This document shows, piece by piece, positions 57,817-64,000 of a stretch of 64,000 nucleotides of DNA (within the stretch, counting starts at the first letter, position 1; the number at the start of each line of letters is the position of its first letter). The notes under the pieces were generated by a model. That model was not told where the DNA came from and searched no databases. It saw only the letters and a list, made by a program, of their open reading frames with translations. Source of the stretch: Myroides profundi (GTDB taxonomy: Bacteria > Bacteroidota > Bacteroidia > Flavobacteriales > Flavobacteriaceae); assembly GCF_000833025.1 (NCBI RefSeq), contig NZ_CP010817.1, positions 3,968,001 through 4,032,000 of the forward strand, in the 5' to 3' direction. The position numbers were made by a program, and so were the translations under genes.

Positions 57817-58956
57817 TTAGAATTGTTGTAATCTGTTGTTGAATTTATCCAAGAATAAATCTGCATCAGCTTGAGTCAGATTTAATGCTGGTAACAACCG
57901 AATTACATTAGGGCTTGCATTACCCGTGAAGATGTGGTCTTTCACTAATAGTTCTTTACGAACCTCTTTTAACTCAGGAGCAAGGTCTATTCCAATCATC
58001 AGTCCTTTTCCTCTTACTTCCTGTATCTTGTCTAATTTCTTTAATTCATTGATTAAGTAGTTCCCTACTTGTGCTGTATTTGCCATTAGATTGTCTTGCT
58101 TCATAACCTCTAATACAGATAGGGCTGCTGCACAAGCTAAGTGGTTTCCTCCAAAAGTAGTTCCTAACTGTCCATGCCAAGGCTTAAACTGCTCTCCTAT
58201 CGCTATCGCTCCGATAGGGAATCCATTCCCCATTCCTTTCGCCATCGTATAGATATCAGCACTCACTCCTCCGTCATTCACTGCGTAGAAAGAACCTGTA
58301 CGTCCATATCCACACTGTACTTCGTCTGCGATAAACACCGCATCGTACTGCGTAGTAAGACTTCTGATTTTCGCTAAGAAGCTATCTGTAGCTACTTGTA
58401 TTCCTCCTACACCTTGTATTCCTTCAATAATCACTGCTGTAACTTCATCACCGTAAGACGCGAAAGCTTGTTCAAGAGCTTGCTCATCGTTAAAAGGCAA
58501 GAACACAATGTTCTCTGTTTGATTGACTGGGGCAACTATCTTTGGGTTATCAGTAGCAGAAACGGCAAGAGAAGTTCTCCCGTGAAAAGCTTTATCAAAA
58601 GCGATAACTTTCTTTTTACCATTATAAAAAGAAGCTAATTTTAAAGCGTTTTCATTTGCTTCTGCTCCTGAATTACACAAAAACAATTGATAATTGTCCA
58701 ACCCAGCTACTTCCCCTAATAAGGCAGCTAATTGCTGCTGAAGAGGGATTTCTATAGAATTAGAATAAAATCCGATTTTGTTTAATTGGTCCGTTAATCT
58801 CGCTACATAGTGCGGATGAGTATGACCGATAGAGATCACAGCGTGCCCTCCATATAAGTCTAAATACTCTTGACCCTTGCTGTCATATACTCTACTCCCT
58901 AATCCTTTTACAATCTCGATAGGGTTAAGTGGGTATACATCATATAATTTCATCAT
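57817..58956 (-). CDS. argD: N-acylornithine aminotransferase
   Basis: A 379-residue class III PLP-dependent aminotransferase making N-acylornithine from the semialdehyde. LDLYGGHAVISIGHTHPHYV, the PLP-phosphate region CNSGAEANENALKLA, IIEGIQGVGGI, DEVQCGYGRTG and the Schiff-base Lys in YTMAKGMGNGFPIGA are present. Two in-frame ATGs are adjacent (58956, 58953). It lies 12 nt after argC. Confidence 0.93.
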   Translation of the reverse strand: MMKLYDVYPLNPIEIVKGLGSRVYDSKGQEYLDLYGGHAVISIGHTHPHYVARLTDQLNKIGFYSNSIEIPLQQQLAALLGEVAGLDNYQLFLCNSGAEANENALKLASFYNGKKKVIAFDKAFHGRTSLAVSATDNPKIVAPVNQTENIVFLPFNDEQALEQAFASYGDEVTAVIIEGIQGVGGIQVATDSFLAKIRSLTTQYDAVFIADEVQCGYGRTGSFYAVNDGGVSADIYTMAKGMGNGFPIGAIAIGEQFKPWHGQLGTTFGGNHLACAAALSVLEVMKQDNLMANTAQVGNYLINELKKLDKIQEVRGKGLMIGIDLAPELKEVRKELLVKDHIFTGNASPNVIRLLPALNLTQADADLFLDKFNNRLQQF

Positions 58957-58968
58957 AATAAATCGTTG

Positions 58969-59940
58969 TTAGAAAGCCGAAGCTTTTAGTTGTAAACCTG
59001 TTTTTTCGTCTAATCCGAATAGCAGGTTCATGTTTTGAACAGCTTGACCGCTTGCTCCTTTTAGTAGGTTATCTATCGCACTAGTCACTAATACATCATC
59101 TCCGTTCTTCACGATAGACACCAAGCATTTATTCGTATTTACCACTTGCTTTAGGTCAATCCCCTTTTTGCTTACGTGTGTAAATGGATGCGATGCATAA
59201 TATGTGCTGTACATCGTATAAAGCTCTTCTTCTGTCAAAGCCGATTCAAACATCACACTTGCAAAAATCCCTCTCGCAAAATCTCCTCTCTCTGGGATAA
59301 ACTTAATGTTCTGTACATAGTCAGGTTGTAGTTGTACAAGGCTTTCTCCTATCTCGCTAAGGTGTTGATGAGTGAAAGCTTTATATACGGATATATTATT
59401 CGCTCTCCAACTAAAGTGAGATGTAGTAGATAGACTCTGTCCAGCTCCTGTAGACCCTGTCAAAGCATTGATATAAATAGACTCAGGCATCTTAGCTGCA
59501 TGTGCTAAAGGCAACAAGGCTAACTGTAATGCTGTAGCAAAACAACCTGGATTAGCTATATAATTCGCTTTCTTTATCTTCTCTTTATTCAACTCTGGCA
59601 AGCCGTAAACGAACTCTCCTGCTGTATCTTTTAATCTAAAGTCTTGGCTGAGGTCTATAATCTTAATCTCCTTATCAATGTCATTCTCTGCTAAAAATAC
59701 TTTAGAATCTCCATGCCCCATACACAAAAACAATACATCAATATCCTCCATCAACACATTCGTAAAATGTAAGTCTGTATCTCCGAATAGGTCACTGTGA
59801 ATCTCATATACTGGCTTACCAGCGCTACTGTTAGAGTGTACAAAGGTGATCTCTACTGCGGGATGAGGTAAGAGAAGTCTCAACAACTCTCCTCCCGTAT
59901 AGCCAGCACCTCCAACTATTCCTGCTTTTATTGTCTGCAT
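58969..59940 (-). CDS. argC: N-acyl-gamma-glutamyl-phosphate reductase
   Basis: A 323-residue NADPH-dependent reductase. Rossmann motif GIVGGAGYTGGELLRLL at the N-terminus, catalytic Cys in ANPGCFATALQLALLPL (about residue 133), and GSTGAGQSLS. Slightly shorter than many type 1 ArgC but complete. Its start is 4 nt from the argG stop, so it is co-translated with argG. Confidence 0.94.
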   Translation of the reverse strand: MQTIKAGIVGGAGYTGGELLRLLLPHPAVEITFVHSNSSAGKPVYEIHSDLFGDTDLHFTNVLMEDIDVLFLCMGHGDSKVFLAENDIDKEIKIIDLSQDFRLKDTAGEFVYGLPELNKEKIKKANYIANPGCFATALQLALLPLAHAAKMPESIYINALTGSTGAGQSLSTTSHFSWRANNISVYKAFTHQHLSEIGESLVQLQPDYVQNIKFIPERGDFARGIFASVMFESALTEEELYTMYSTYYASHPFTHVSKKGIDLKQVVNTNKCLVSIVKNGDDVLVTSAIDNLLKGASGQAVQNMNLLFGLDEKTGLQLKASAF

Positions 59941-59944
59941 AGTT

Positions 59945-61141
59945 CTATTGGTCTTGGTTATTAACTTTGTGCCAAATCATGACTTGGTTACCAAAGATCT
60001 TAGAGAACCCTTTTACATCTTCGCCTGTCCATGCATTGTTCATCTCTCCATAGCTACCAAACTTATTAGACATTAGGTCATGCTCTGACTCTATACCTAT
60101 CACTACAAAACGATGTGGGTGTAACTCTACGATTACTTTACCACTTACGGTCTGCTGTGTACTACTCAAGAATGCTTCCATATCTCTCATTACTGGATCA
60201 TGGAACTGTCCTTCGTGTAGGTAGTTACCATAGAATGATGCTAACTGCTCTTTCCAGCTCAATTGCCACTTCGTCAACGTATGTTTCTCTAAAGTGTGGT
60301 GTGCTTTCACTAAAATAATAGGCCCTGCTGCTTCAAAACCAACTCTCCCTTTGATACCAATGATTGTGTCTCCTACGTGGATATCTCTACCGATACCGAA
60401 TGGTTGAGCTAAGTCTTGTAACTGTTGGATAACCTCAGTAGGTTTTAGTTGCTTACCATTTAAAGCTACTGGCTCACCCTTCTCAAAAGTAATCTCCACT
60501 GTCTCAGGAGTCGCTTTAGTCACTGGTGTAGGCCATGCCTCTTCTGGTAAATATAGATTAGAGGTTAGGGTTTCTTTTCCACCTACTGAAGTTCCCCATA
60601 AACCTTTATTAATTGAATATTTCGCTTTCTCTGCATTGATTTCGACACCGTGTTTTTGTAAGAACTCAATCTCTTCTTCTCTGCTTAATTTTAGATCTCT
60701 AATAGGTGTAATAATCTGTATACTAGGCACCAATATATTAAAGATCATATCAAAACGCACTTGGTCATTCCCTGCCCCTGTACTACCGTGAGCAACCGCT
60801 TCGGCACCAATCTTCTTAGCGTAATTAGCAATAGCTGTAGCCTGACATACACGTTCAGCACTTACTGATAATGGATAAGTAGCATTCTTCAATACGTTAC
60901 CAAAAATCAAGTACTTCACACTGTCATTATAGTAGTCCTCTGTCTCATCGATAGTCGTGTGAGAAGCAACTCCTAAAGCATACGCTTTCTCTTCGATAGC
61001 CTTCACTTCTGCTGCATCAAATCCACCTGTGTTTACCACTACAGAGTGTACTTCATACCCTAACTCTTCTTTTAAATAAATTACACAGAAGCTAGTGTCT
61101 AATCCTCCGCTAAATGCTAATACAACTTTCTTATTATTCAT
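59945..61141 (-). CDS. argG: Argininosuccinate synthase
   Basis: A 398-residue ATP-dependent ligase joining citrulline and aspartate. The PP-loop AFSGGLDTSFCVIYL (9-23) is intact, with AHGSTGAGNDQVRF and KYSINKGLWGTSVGGKE. It is slightly divergent from the proteobacterial form, as usual in this phylum. It follows the GNAT gene by 18 nt. Confidence 0.95.
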   Translation of the reverse strand: MNNKKVVLAFSGGLDTSFCVIYLKEELGYEVHSVVVNTGGFDAAEVKAIEEKAYALGVASHTTIDETEDYYNDSVKYLIFGNVLKNATYPLSVSAERVCQATAIANYAKKIGAEAVAHGSTGAGNDQVRFDMIFNILVPSIQIITPIRDLKLSREEEIEFLQKHGVEINAEKAKYSINKGLWGTSVGGKETLTSNLYLPEEAWPTPVTKATPETVEITFEKGEPVALNGKQLKPTEVIQQLQDLAQPFGIGRDIHVGDTIIGIKGRVGFEAAGPIILVKAHHTLEKHTLTKWQLSWKEQLASFYGNYLHEGQFHDPVMRDMEAFLSSTQQTVSGKVIVELHPHRFVVIGIESEHDLMSNKFGSYGEMNNAWTGEDVKGFSKIFGNQVMIWHKVNNQDQ

Positions 61142-61159
61142 GATTGATGTGTTTTAAAA

Positions 61160-61840
61160 TTAAAATAGATGTGTTTTTTTGACTGTTTTCTTCAATTGCA
61201 TTTGCAATCGTTTCAGCAATGAGTACTTTTTCTGCATATTTTTAAGTCTCTCTTTTGCTTTGGTCTTTTGGTCTATTTTATTCCGAAGCTCTTTTTCTTT
61301 ATCTTCTGGGTTCCAAAGCATGGCTGTACAAAGACAGTTCTTCTTCTCTTTGCTCTGTAAGATTTGGAAGTTTACACAACTCTCACACCCTTTCCAGAAC
61401 ATCTCATCCTGAGTAAGTTCTGAGTAAGGCACAGGCTCATAGCCTAAATCTGAGTTGATCTTCATAACAGCAAACCCTGTAGTTAGACCGAATATTTTAG
61501 CCTTTGGATATTTCTTTCTAGATAATTCAAAAACACATTTTTTAATAGCTTTTGCCAGTCCCTCTTTTCTAAAAACAGGATTAACAATCAGTCCAGAATT
61601 GGCTACATAATCACCGTGACTCCAAGTCTCTATGTAACAAAAACCAGCCCAAGTACCATCAATATGTAGGGCGATAACAGCCTTACCTTCAACCATTTTA
61701 TTGGCAACGTACTCTGGTTTTCTTCTAGCAATACCAGTCCCTCTAGCAAGAGCTGACTGAGCCATTTCTTCACAAATTTGTTCCGCATATCCTACGTGTG
61801 TTTCATTCGCAGGAATTACGATAAACTGATTTGAATTCAT
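61160..61840 (-). CDS. GNAT N-acyltransferase, candidate N-acylglutamate synthase
   Basis: A 226-residue protein opening the arginine operon. The GNAT fold spans about 5-145: AVIALHIDGTWAGFCYIETW, then SGLIVNPVFRKEGLAKAIKKCVFE, whose RKEGLA is the acyl-CoA pyrophosphate loop. After it comes a Cys cluster, C152-X2-C155-X13-C169-X-C171, and a very basic helical tail (about 180-226). The window has no other gene for the first committed step (ArgA or ArgJ). In Bacteroides an orthologous position is held by a proposed N-succinylglutamate synthase (BT3761, from memory), so the same role is inferred here. Confidence 0.75.
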   Translation of the reverse strand: MNSNQFIVIPANETHVGYAEQICEEMAQSALARGTGIARRKPEYVANKMVEGKAVIALHIDGTWAGFCYIETWSHGDYVANSGLIVNPVFRKEGLAKAIKKCVFELSRKKYPKAKIFGLTTGFAVMKINSDLGYEPVPYSELTQDEMFWKGCESCVNFQILQSKEKKNCLCTAMLWNPEDKEKELRNKIDQKTKAKERLKNMQKKYSLLKRLQMQLKKTVKKTHLF

Positions 61841-61904
61841 TTCAAAACAAGTGATTAAGAATCAAACGAGCCAAGATATTGATACCGAATAGGTACAATC
61901 ATCC

Positions 61905-61917
61905 TCAGACTGTCTGA
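61905..61917. promoter_or_regulatory. 13-bp palindrome in the arginine leader
   Basis: TCAGACTGTCTGA, perfectly palindromic around one base, about 65 nt before the GNAT start. It could be an operator or an RNA element; no known regulator is assigned. Confidence 0.4.
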
Positions 61918-61949
61918 AAAGCATTAAAAATCAATGATATATGTACAGA

Positions 61950-61973
61950 TATAATGCCAAAAAAGGCATTATA
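61950..61973 (-). promoter_or_regulatory. Second leader hairpin, possible antiterminator partner
   Basis: TATAATGCC/GGCATTATA form a perfect 9-bp stem with a loop of six. On the minus strand the 3' arm GCATTA can alternatively pair with TAATGC at 61921-61926, which is followed by TTTT. The two pairings exclude each other. Confidence 0.5.
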
Positions 61974-61975
61974 CT

Positions 61976-62002
61976 AAAAAAAGGCTAAAAAAGATTAAGC
62001 CC
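61976..62002 (-). terminator. Attenuator-like terminator overlapping the leader ORF stop
   Basis: On the minus strand GGGCT (61998-62002) pairs with AGCCT (61982-61986) across an 11-nt loop and is followed by seven T. The 5' arm is made of the last codons of the leader ORF. The stem is only 5 bp, so it is weak as a plain terminator. Confidence 0.5.
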
Positions 62003-62102
62003 GGGCGCGAGATGACCGCGATGTAGACAATGAGAAAACCGCAACAGTTGCTAAGGCAATGTTGTTAGAGATAAAAGTAATATTTAAATCGGTTCTCTTC
62101 AT
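61995..62102 (-). CDS. Arginine operon leader peptide (35 aa)
   Basis: ATG at 62102, TAA at 61995-61997. The peptide starts MKRTDLN, has a mildly hydrophobic middle and ends STSRSSRARA. The final Arg codons are CGG (29), CGC (32) and CGG (34), unlike the AGA and CGT that dominate neighbouring genes; the last 25 nt are locally very GC-rich in an AT-rich region. A near-consensus promoter lies 31 nt upstream and a short stem with a T-run starts at its stop. It lies about 155 nt before the first structural gene of the arginine operon. A Trp-type attenuation leader is inferred. Confidence 0.65.
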   Translation of the reverse strand: MKRTDLNITFISNNIALATVAVFSLSTSRSSRARA

Positions 62103-62132
62103 AAGTTTTATAACTGCTTAAATAAGCATGAA

Positions 62133-62164
62133 CAAAGTTTTCTAATTAAAATTGGATTATGCAA
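62133..62164 (-). promoter_or_regulatory. Likely promoter of the arginine operon
   Basis: Minus strand: TTG (62162-62164), about 21 nt spacer, then AAACTTTG (62133-62140), one base from TAnnTTTG. It would start transcription about 25 nt before the leader ATG. Confidence 0.5.
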
Positions 62165-62454
62165 GGTTTTTATTAAAAAAATAAAACATCGCTCAATACC
62201 TTATATACTAAGAGTTTGACAGTATTTGAATCAAAATATTTTTAGTTCATTTTACCTAATAGTTCATTTTGAACGTCATTTCTGCACTCTCCCTTTATTT
62301 AAAATAGGATATAAACCACCATTAAAAAGGGTGTTTTATTCTCTAAATAAACGCTATAAAAACATTGTTTTCACCTCTAATATTGAACTCAATTATCCTA
62401 TAATAACGGTGATAAAATGGATTAAAAAAGAGGAATTATTCTCTCCTTAGACAA

Positions 62455-62505
62455 TAAAAAAAGCCCTATTCAATGTCTCTTATAATAAGACACTGAATAG
62501 GGCTA
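62455..62505 (-). terminator. Terminator of apt
   Basis: On the minus strand AGCCCTATTCA pairs with TGAATAGGGCT, extended inward by GTGTCTTA/TAAGAGACAT-type pairs, then seven T. It lies about 20 nt after the apt stop. Confidence 0.88.
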
Positions 62506-62525
62506 TAAGTATGTTTTTTACTGTA

Positions 62526-63038
62526 TTAGTAGCTAATTAAGCTTTTCACGTCATAATTAGATAACTTATCTCTTCCGTGTAAGAATGATAGTTCCATTAA
62601 GAAGTTTACTTGTACTATCTCACCTCCTAAACGCTCTACAAGCTTACATACAGCCTCTGCTGTACCTCCTGTAGCTAATACGTCATCATGGATTAATACC
62701 TTCTCTCCTGGCTTAATCGAATCAGTATGTATCTCTAGGATATCTGTTCCGTACTCTAATCCATACGCTTCAGATATCGTGTCAAAAGGAAGTTTACCTG
62801 GTTTACGCACAGGAATAAATCCTGCTCCAAGCTTCTCTGCTAACAAAGTAGCAAAAAAGTAACCTCTACTCTCCATCCCTACTACTCTATCAATCTTCTT
62901 ATCACCTACTAATGCTAATAACTGATTAGTAGCTTCTACCATAGCTGCATGGTCATTTAATAATGGAGTGATATCTTTAAAACCAATACCTTCCTTCGGA
63001 AAATCTTGAATATCTCTAATATAATCTGCTATGTTCAT
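62526..63038 (-). CDS. apt: Adenine phosphoribosyltransferase
   Basis: A 170-residue purine-salvage enzyme: adenine plus PRPP gives AMP. YIRDIQDFPKEGIGFKDITPLL at the N-terminus, GMESRGYFFATLLAEKLGAGFIPVRKPGKLP, and the PRPP loop VLIHDDVLATGGTAEA are complete. The ATG at 63038 is used; the TTG at 63044 would add only two residues. It follows the glycosyltransferase gene by 29 nt on the same strand. Confidence 0.96.
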   Translation of the reverse strand: MNIADYIRDIQDFPKEGIGFKDITPLLNDHAAMVEATNQLLALVGDKKIDRVVGMESRGYFFATLLAEKLGAGFIPVRKPGKLPFDTISEAYGLEYGTDILEIHTDSIKPGEKVLIHDDVLATGGTAEAVCKLVERLGGEIVQVNFLMELSFLHGRDKLSNYDVKSLISY

Positions 63039-63067
63039 AGTCAATATTTTATACTGTAAAAATACAA

Positions 63068-64000
63068 TTATTTATCTGATTTTATTACTTCTATAACCTT
63101 GTCACACACTACTTGTGGATCTATTGTATGCATGGCGTTTTCATACCCTTCTACAATCTTATTTCCATACACAGACGTAGGTAATAATGGATACTGTGAC
63201 CTATCCGCAGTGATACAATAGTCTGCAGGTTGATTAAACGGCGCAAAGCCCGCATAAGGGTGTGTCGCTCCCCACAGAGTCACAACTTTCTTACCAAGCA
63301 TGGCTGCTATATGTGCATTTCCTGAATCCATTGATAGCATTACATCTAAATGCTGTATAAGATTAATCTCTATATCAAACTTCACCTTACCTGCCATCAC
63401 GATTACATTATAGTTATCGCGTTTTAGCTGATTCAATAAAGCTATTTCCTTTTCTCCTCCACCAAATAAGAATATAATAGACTTCTCACGTTCTGCTAAG
63501 GAGTCTACCACTTGTTGCATCAAGTTAAGAGGATACACTTTCGTATCATACTGTGCGAAAGGAGCAATCCCAATCCATATGGTATCTTTCTCCTTTACAT
63601 ATTGTAATAACTCAGGAGCTAACTCTGGTACAGCGGGGAATTGAGGATTAGTTAAATCCACTTTAAAACCAAGTTTAGCTAATGTATTCTGATGATTAGA
63701 AAACATCGTAGGCAACTGTTTAAAGACTTTGTTCTCTGCTCGAGTAAGTTCTTTCTTTCCTTCTCTTCCTTTGTCTAATGCGGCAACTTTAGTACCACTT
63801 AAACTAAATAAAGTTCTGATAATCTGCGCTCGTAGTACATTGTGAAAATCAGCAAAATAATCAACCTTAAGCTTCTTTAAGTCACTAAATAATCTTATCA
63901 AACCTAAGAATCCTTTGTGTCGTTTCTTTACGTCAATTGCAAAGAAATCAACCCTGTCTATATCTTTAAAAAAAGGTTTGAAAAAAGGACGAGATACTAC
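63068..64000 (-). CDS. Glycosyltransferase family 9 (heptosyltransferase-like), 5' end outside window
   Basis: 310 codons to the window edge with no stop or convincing start: the frame stays open through 64000 (VVSRPFFKPFFKDIDRVDFFAID), so the TTG at 63901 is an internal Leu codon. C-terminal features are IWIGIAPFAQYDTKVYPLNLMQQVV, IFLFGGGEKE and the nucleotide-sugar site LSMDSGNAHIAAMLGKKVVTLWGATHPYAGFAP. These ADP-heptose-type enzymes build lipopolysaccharide core; the true donor in this phylum is often unknown. It probably forms a unit with apt. Confidence 0.85.
   Translation of the reverse strand, partial: VVSRPFFKPFFKDIDRVDFFAIDVKKRHKGFLGLIRLFSDLKKLKVDYFADFHNVLRAQIIRTLFSLSGTKVAALDKGREGKKELTRAENKVFKQLPTMFSNHQNTLAKLGFKVDLTNPQFPAVPELAPELLQYVKEKDTIWIGIAPFAQYDTKVYPLNLMQQVVDSLAEREKSIIFLFGGGEKEIALLNQLKRDNYNVIVMAGKVKFDIEINLIQHLDVMLSMDSGNAHIAAMLGKKVVTLWGATHPYAGFAPFNQPADYCITADRSQYPLLPTSVYGNKIVEGYENAMHTIDPQVVCDKVIEVIKSDK

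Larger units (their letters stand above)
61841..62525. other. Arginine operon leader and gene-poor region up to apt
   Basis: About 685 nt. From 61905 to 62140 it holds the arginine leader: a promoter, a 35-codon leader ORF, an attenuator-like stem, a second hairpin and a palindrome. From 62141 to 62455 the sequence is very AT-rich; one 74-codon TTG-started frame is not convincing. The apt terminator follows. Confidence 0.6.

Noticed and set aside
62226..62450. 74-codon plus-strand frame between the arginine leader and apt
   Set aside because: It starts with TTG, has no promoter, no recognisable domain and the composition of AT-rich intergenic DNA. A real but unknown small protein cannot be fully excluded.
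63068..63901. Complete glycosyltransferase gene starting at the TTG at 63901
   Set aside because: The frame stays open to the window edge with family-like sequence, so the gene is cut by the window and the TTG is internal.

Overview
The window comes from an AT-rich genome of the phylum Bacteroidota, most likely family Flavobacteriaceae. Myroides or a close relative is my guess from protein similarity held in memory; I have no database support for it. The evidence for the phylum is threefold. About two dozen genes are preceded by the Bacteroidota sigma factor -7 element TAnnTTTG, several with TTTG about 19 nt upstream. Genes lack Shine-Dalgarno sequences although the 16S 3' tail keeps CCTCCTTTCT. 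The gene content includes a Bat aerotolerance operon, DUF4292-EnvC, DUF5686, BatC/BatE and a Bacteroidota-type arginine operon.

Layout. 1-9.1 kb: a truncated lipoprotein gene, an Old Yellow Enzyme gene with an AraJ-type exporter, aspS, then pth, rplY and prs on the minus strand, tRNA-Leu(CAA), a DinB-fold protein, a JmjC/cupin-like protein and recX. 9.2-14.7 kb: a complete rRNA operon on the minus strand (16S, tRNA-Ile, tRNA-Ala, 23S, 5S) driven by three tandem promoters. 15-27 kb: tRNA-Asn, rseP, serS, DUF4286, rsmA-mgtE, a D-2-hydroxyacid dehydrogenase, a fused acyltransferase resembling OlsF, xth, an OmpA-like lipoprotein and a YbdG-type mechanosensitive channel. 27-36 kb: xseAB, dut with a nucleotidyltransferase, DUF4292 with envC, 3-hydroxyanthranilate dioxygenase and an ALDH7-type dehydrogenase. 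36-38 kb: an AlbA_2-domain gene coupled to a PPP-family phosphatase. 38-47 kb: the MoxR-DUF58-Bat cluster. 47-53 kb: cvpA, a small conserved gene, pheS, a DUF5686 outer-membrane protein and a PaaE-type reductase. 53.5-62.1 kb: an eight-gene arginine operon on the minus strand. 62.5-64 kb: apt and a glycosyltransferase 9 gene cut by the window edge.

Most of the window is core metabolism. The most interesting unexplained structure is the arginine operon leader: a 35-codon ORF (61995-62102, minus strand) ending in STSRSSRARA with rare Arg codons CGG/CGC/CGG, followed at once by a short stem and seven U residues. This looks like a translational attenuator. The operon also has a GNAT gene in the place of the missing ArgA, and an ArgF' whose substrate-discriminating residue is Ala90, suggesting N-succinyl rather than N-acetyl intermediates. 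A second unexplained element is a dispersed intergenic repeat with three GCCGACCA motifs at identical spacing (29.3 kb and 53.3 kb).
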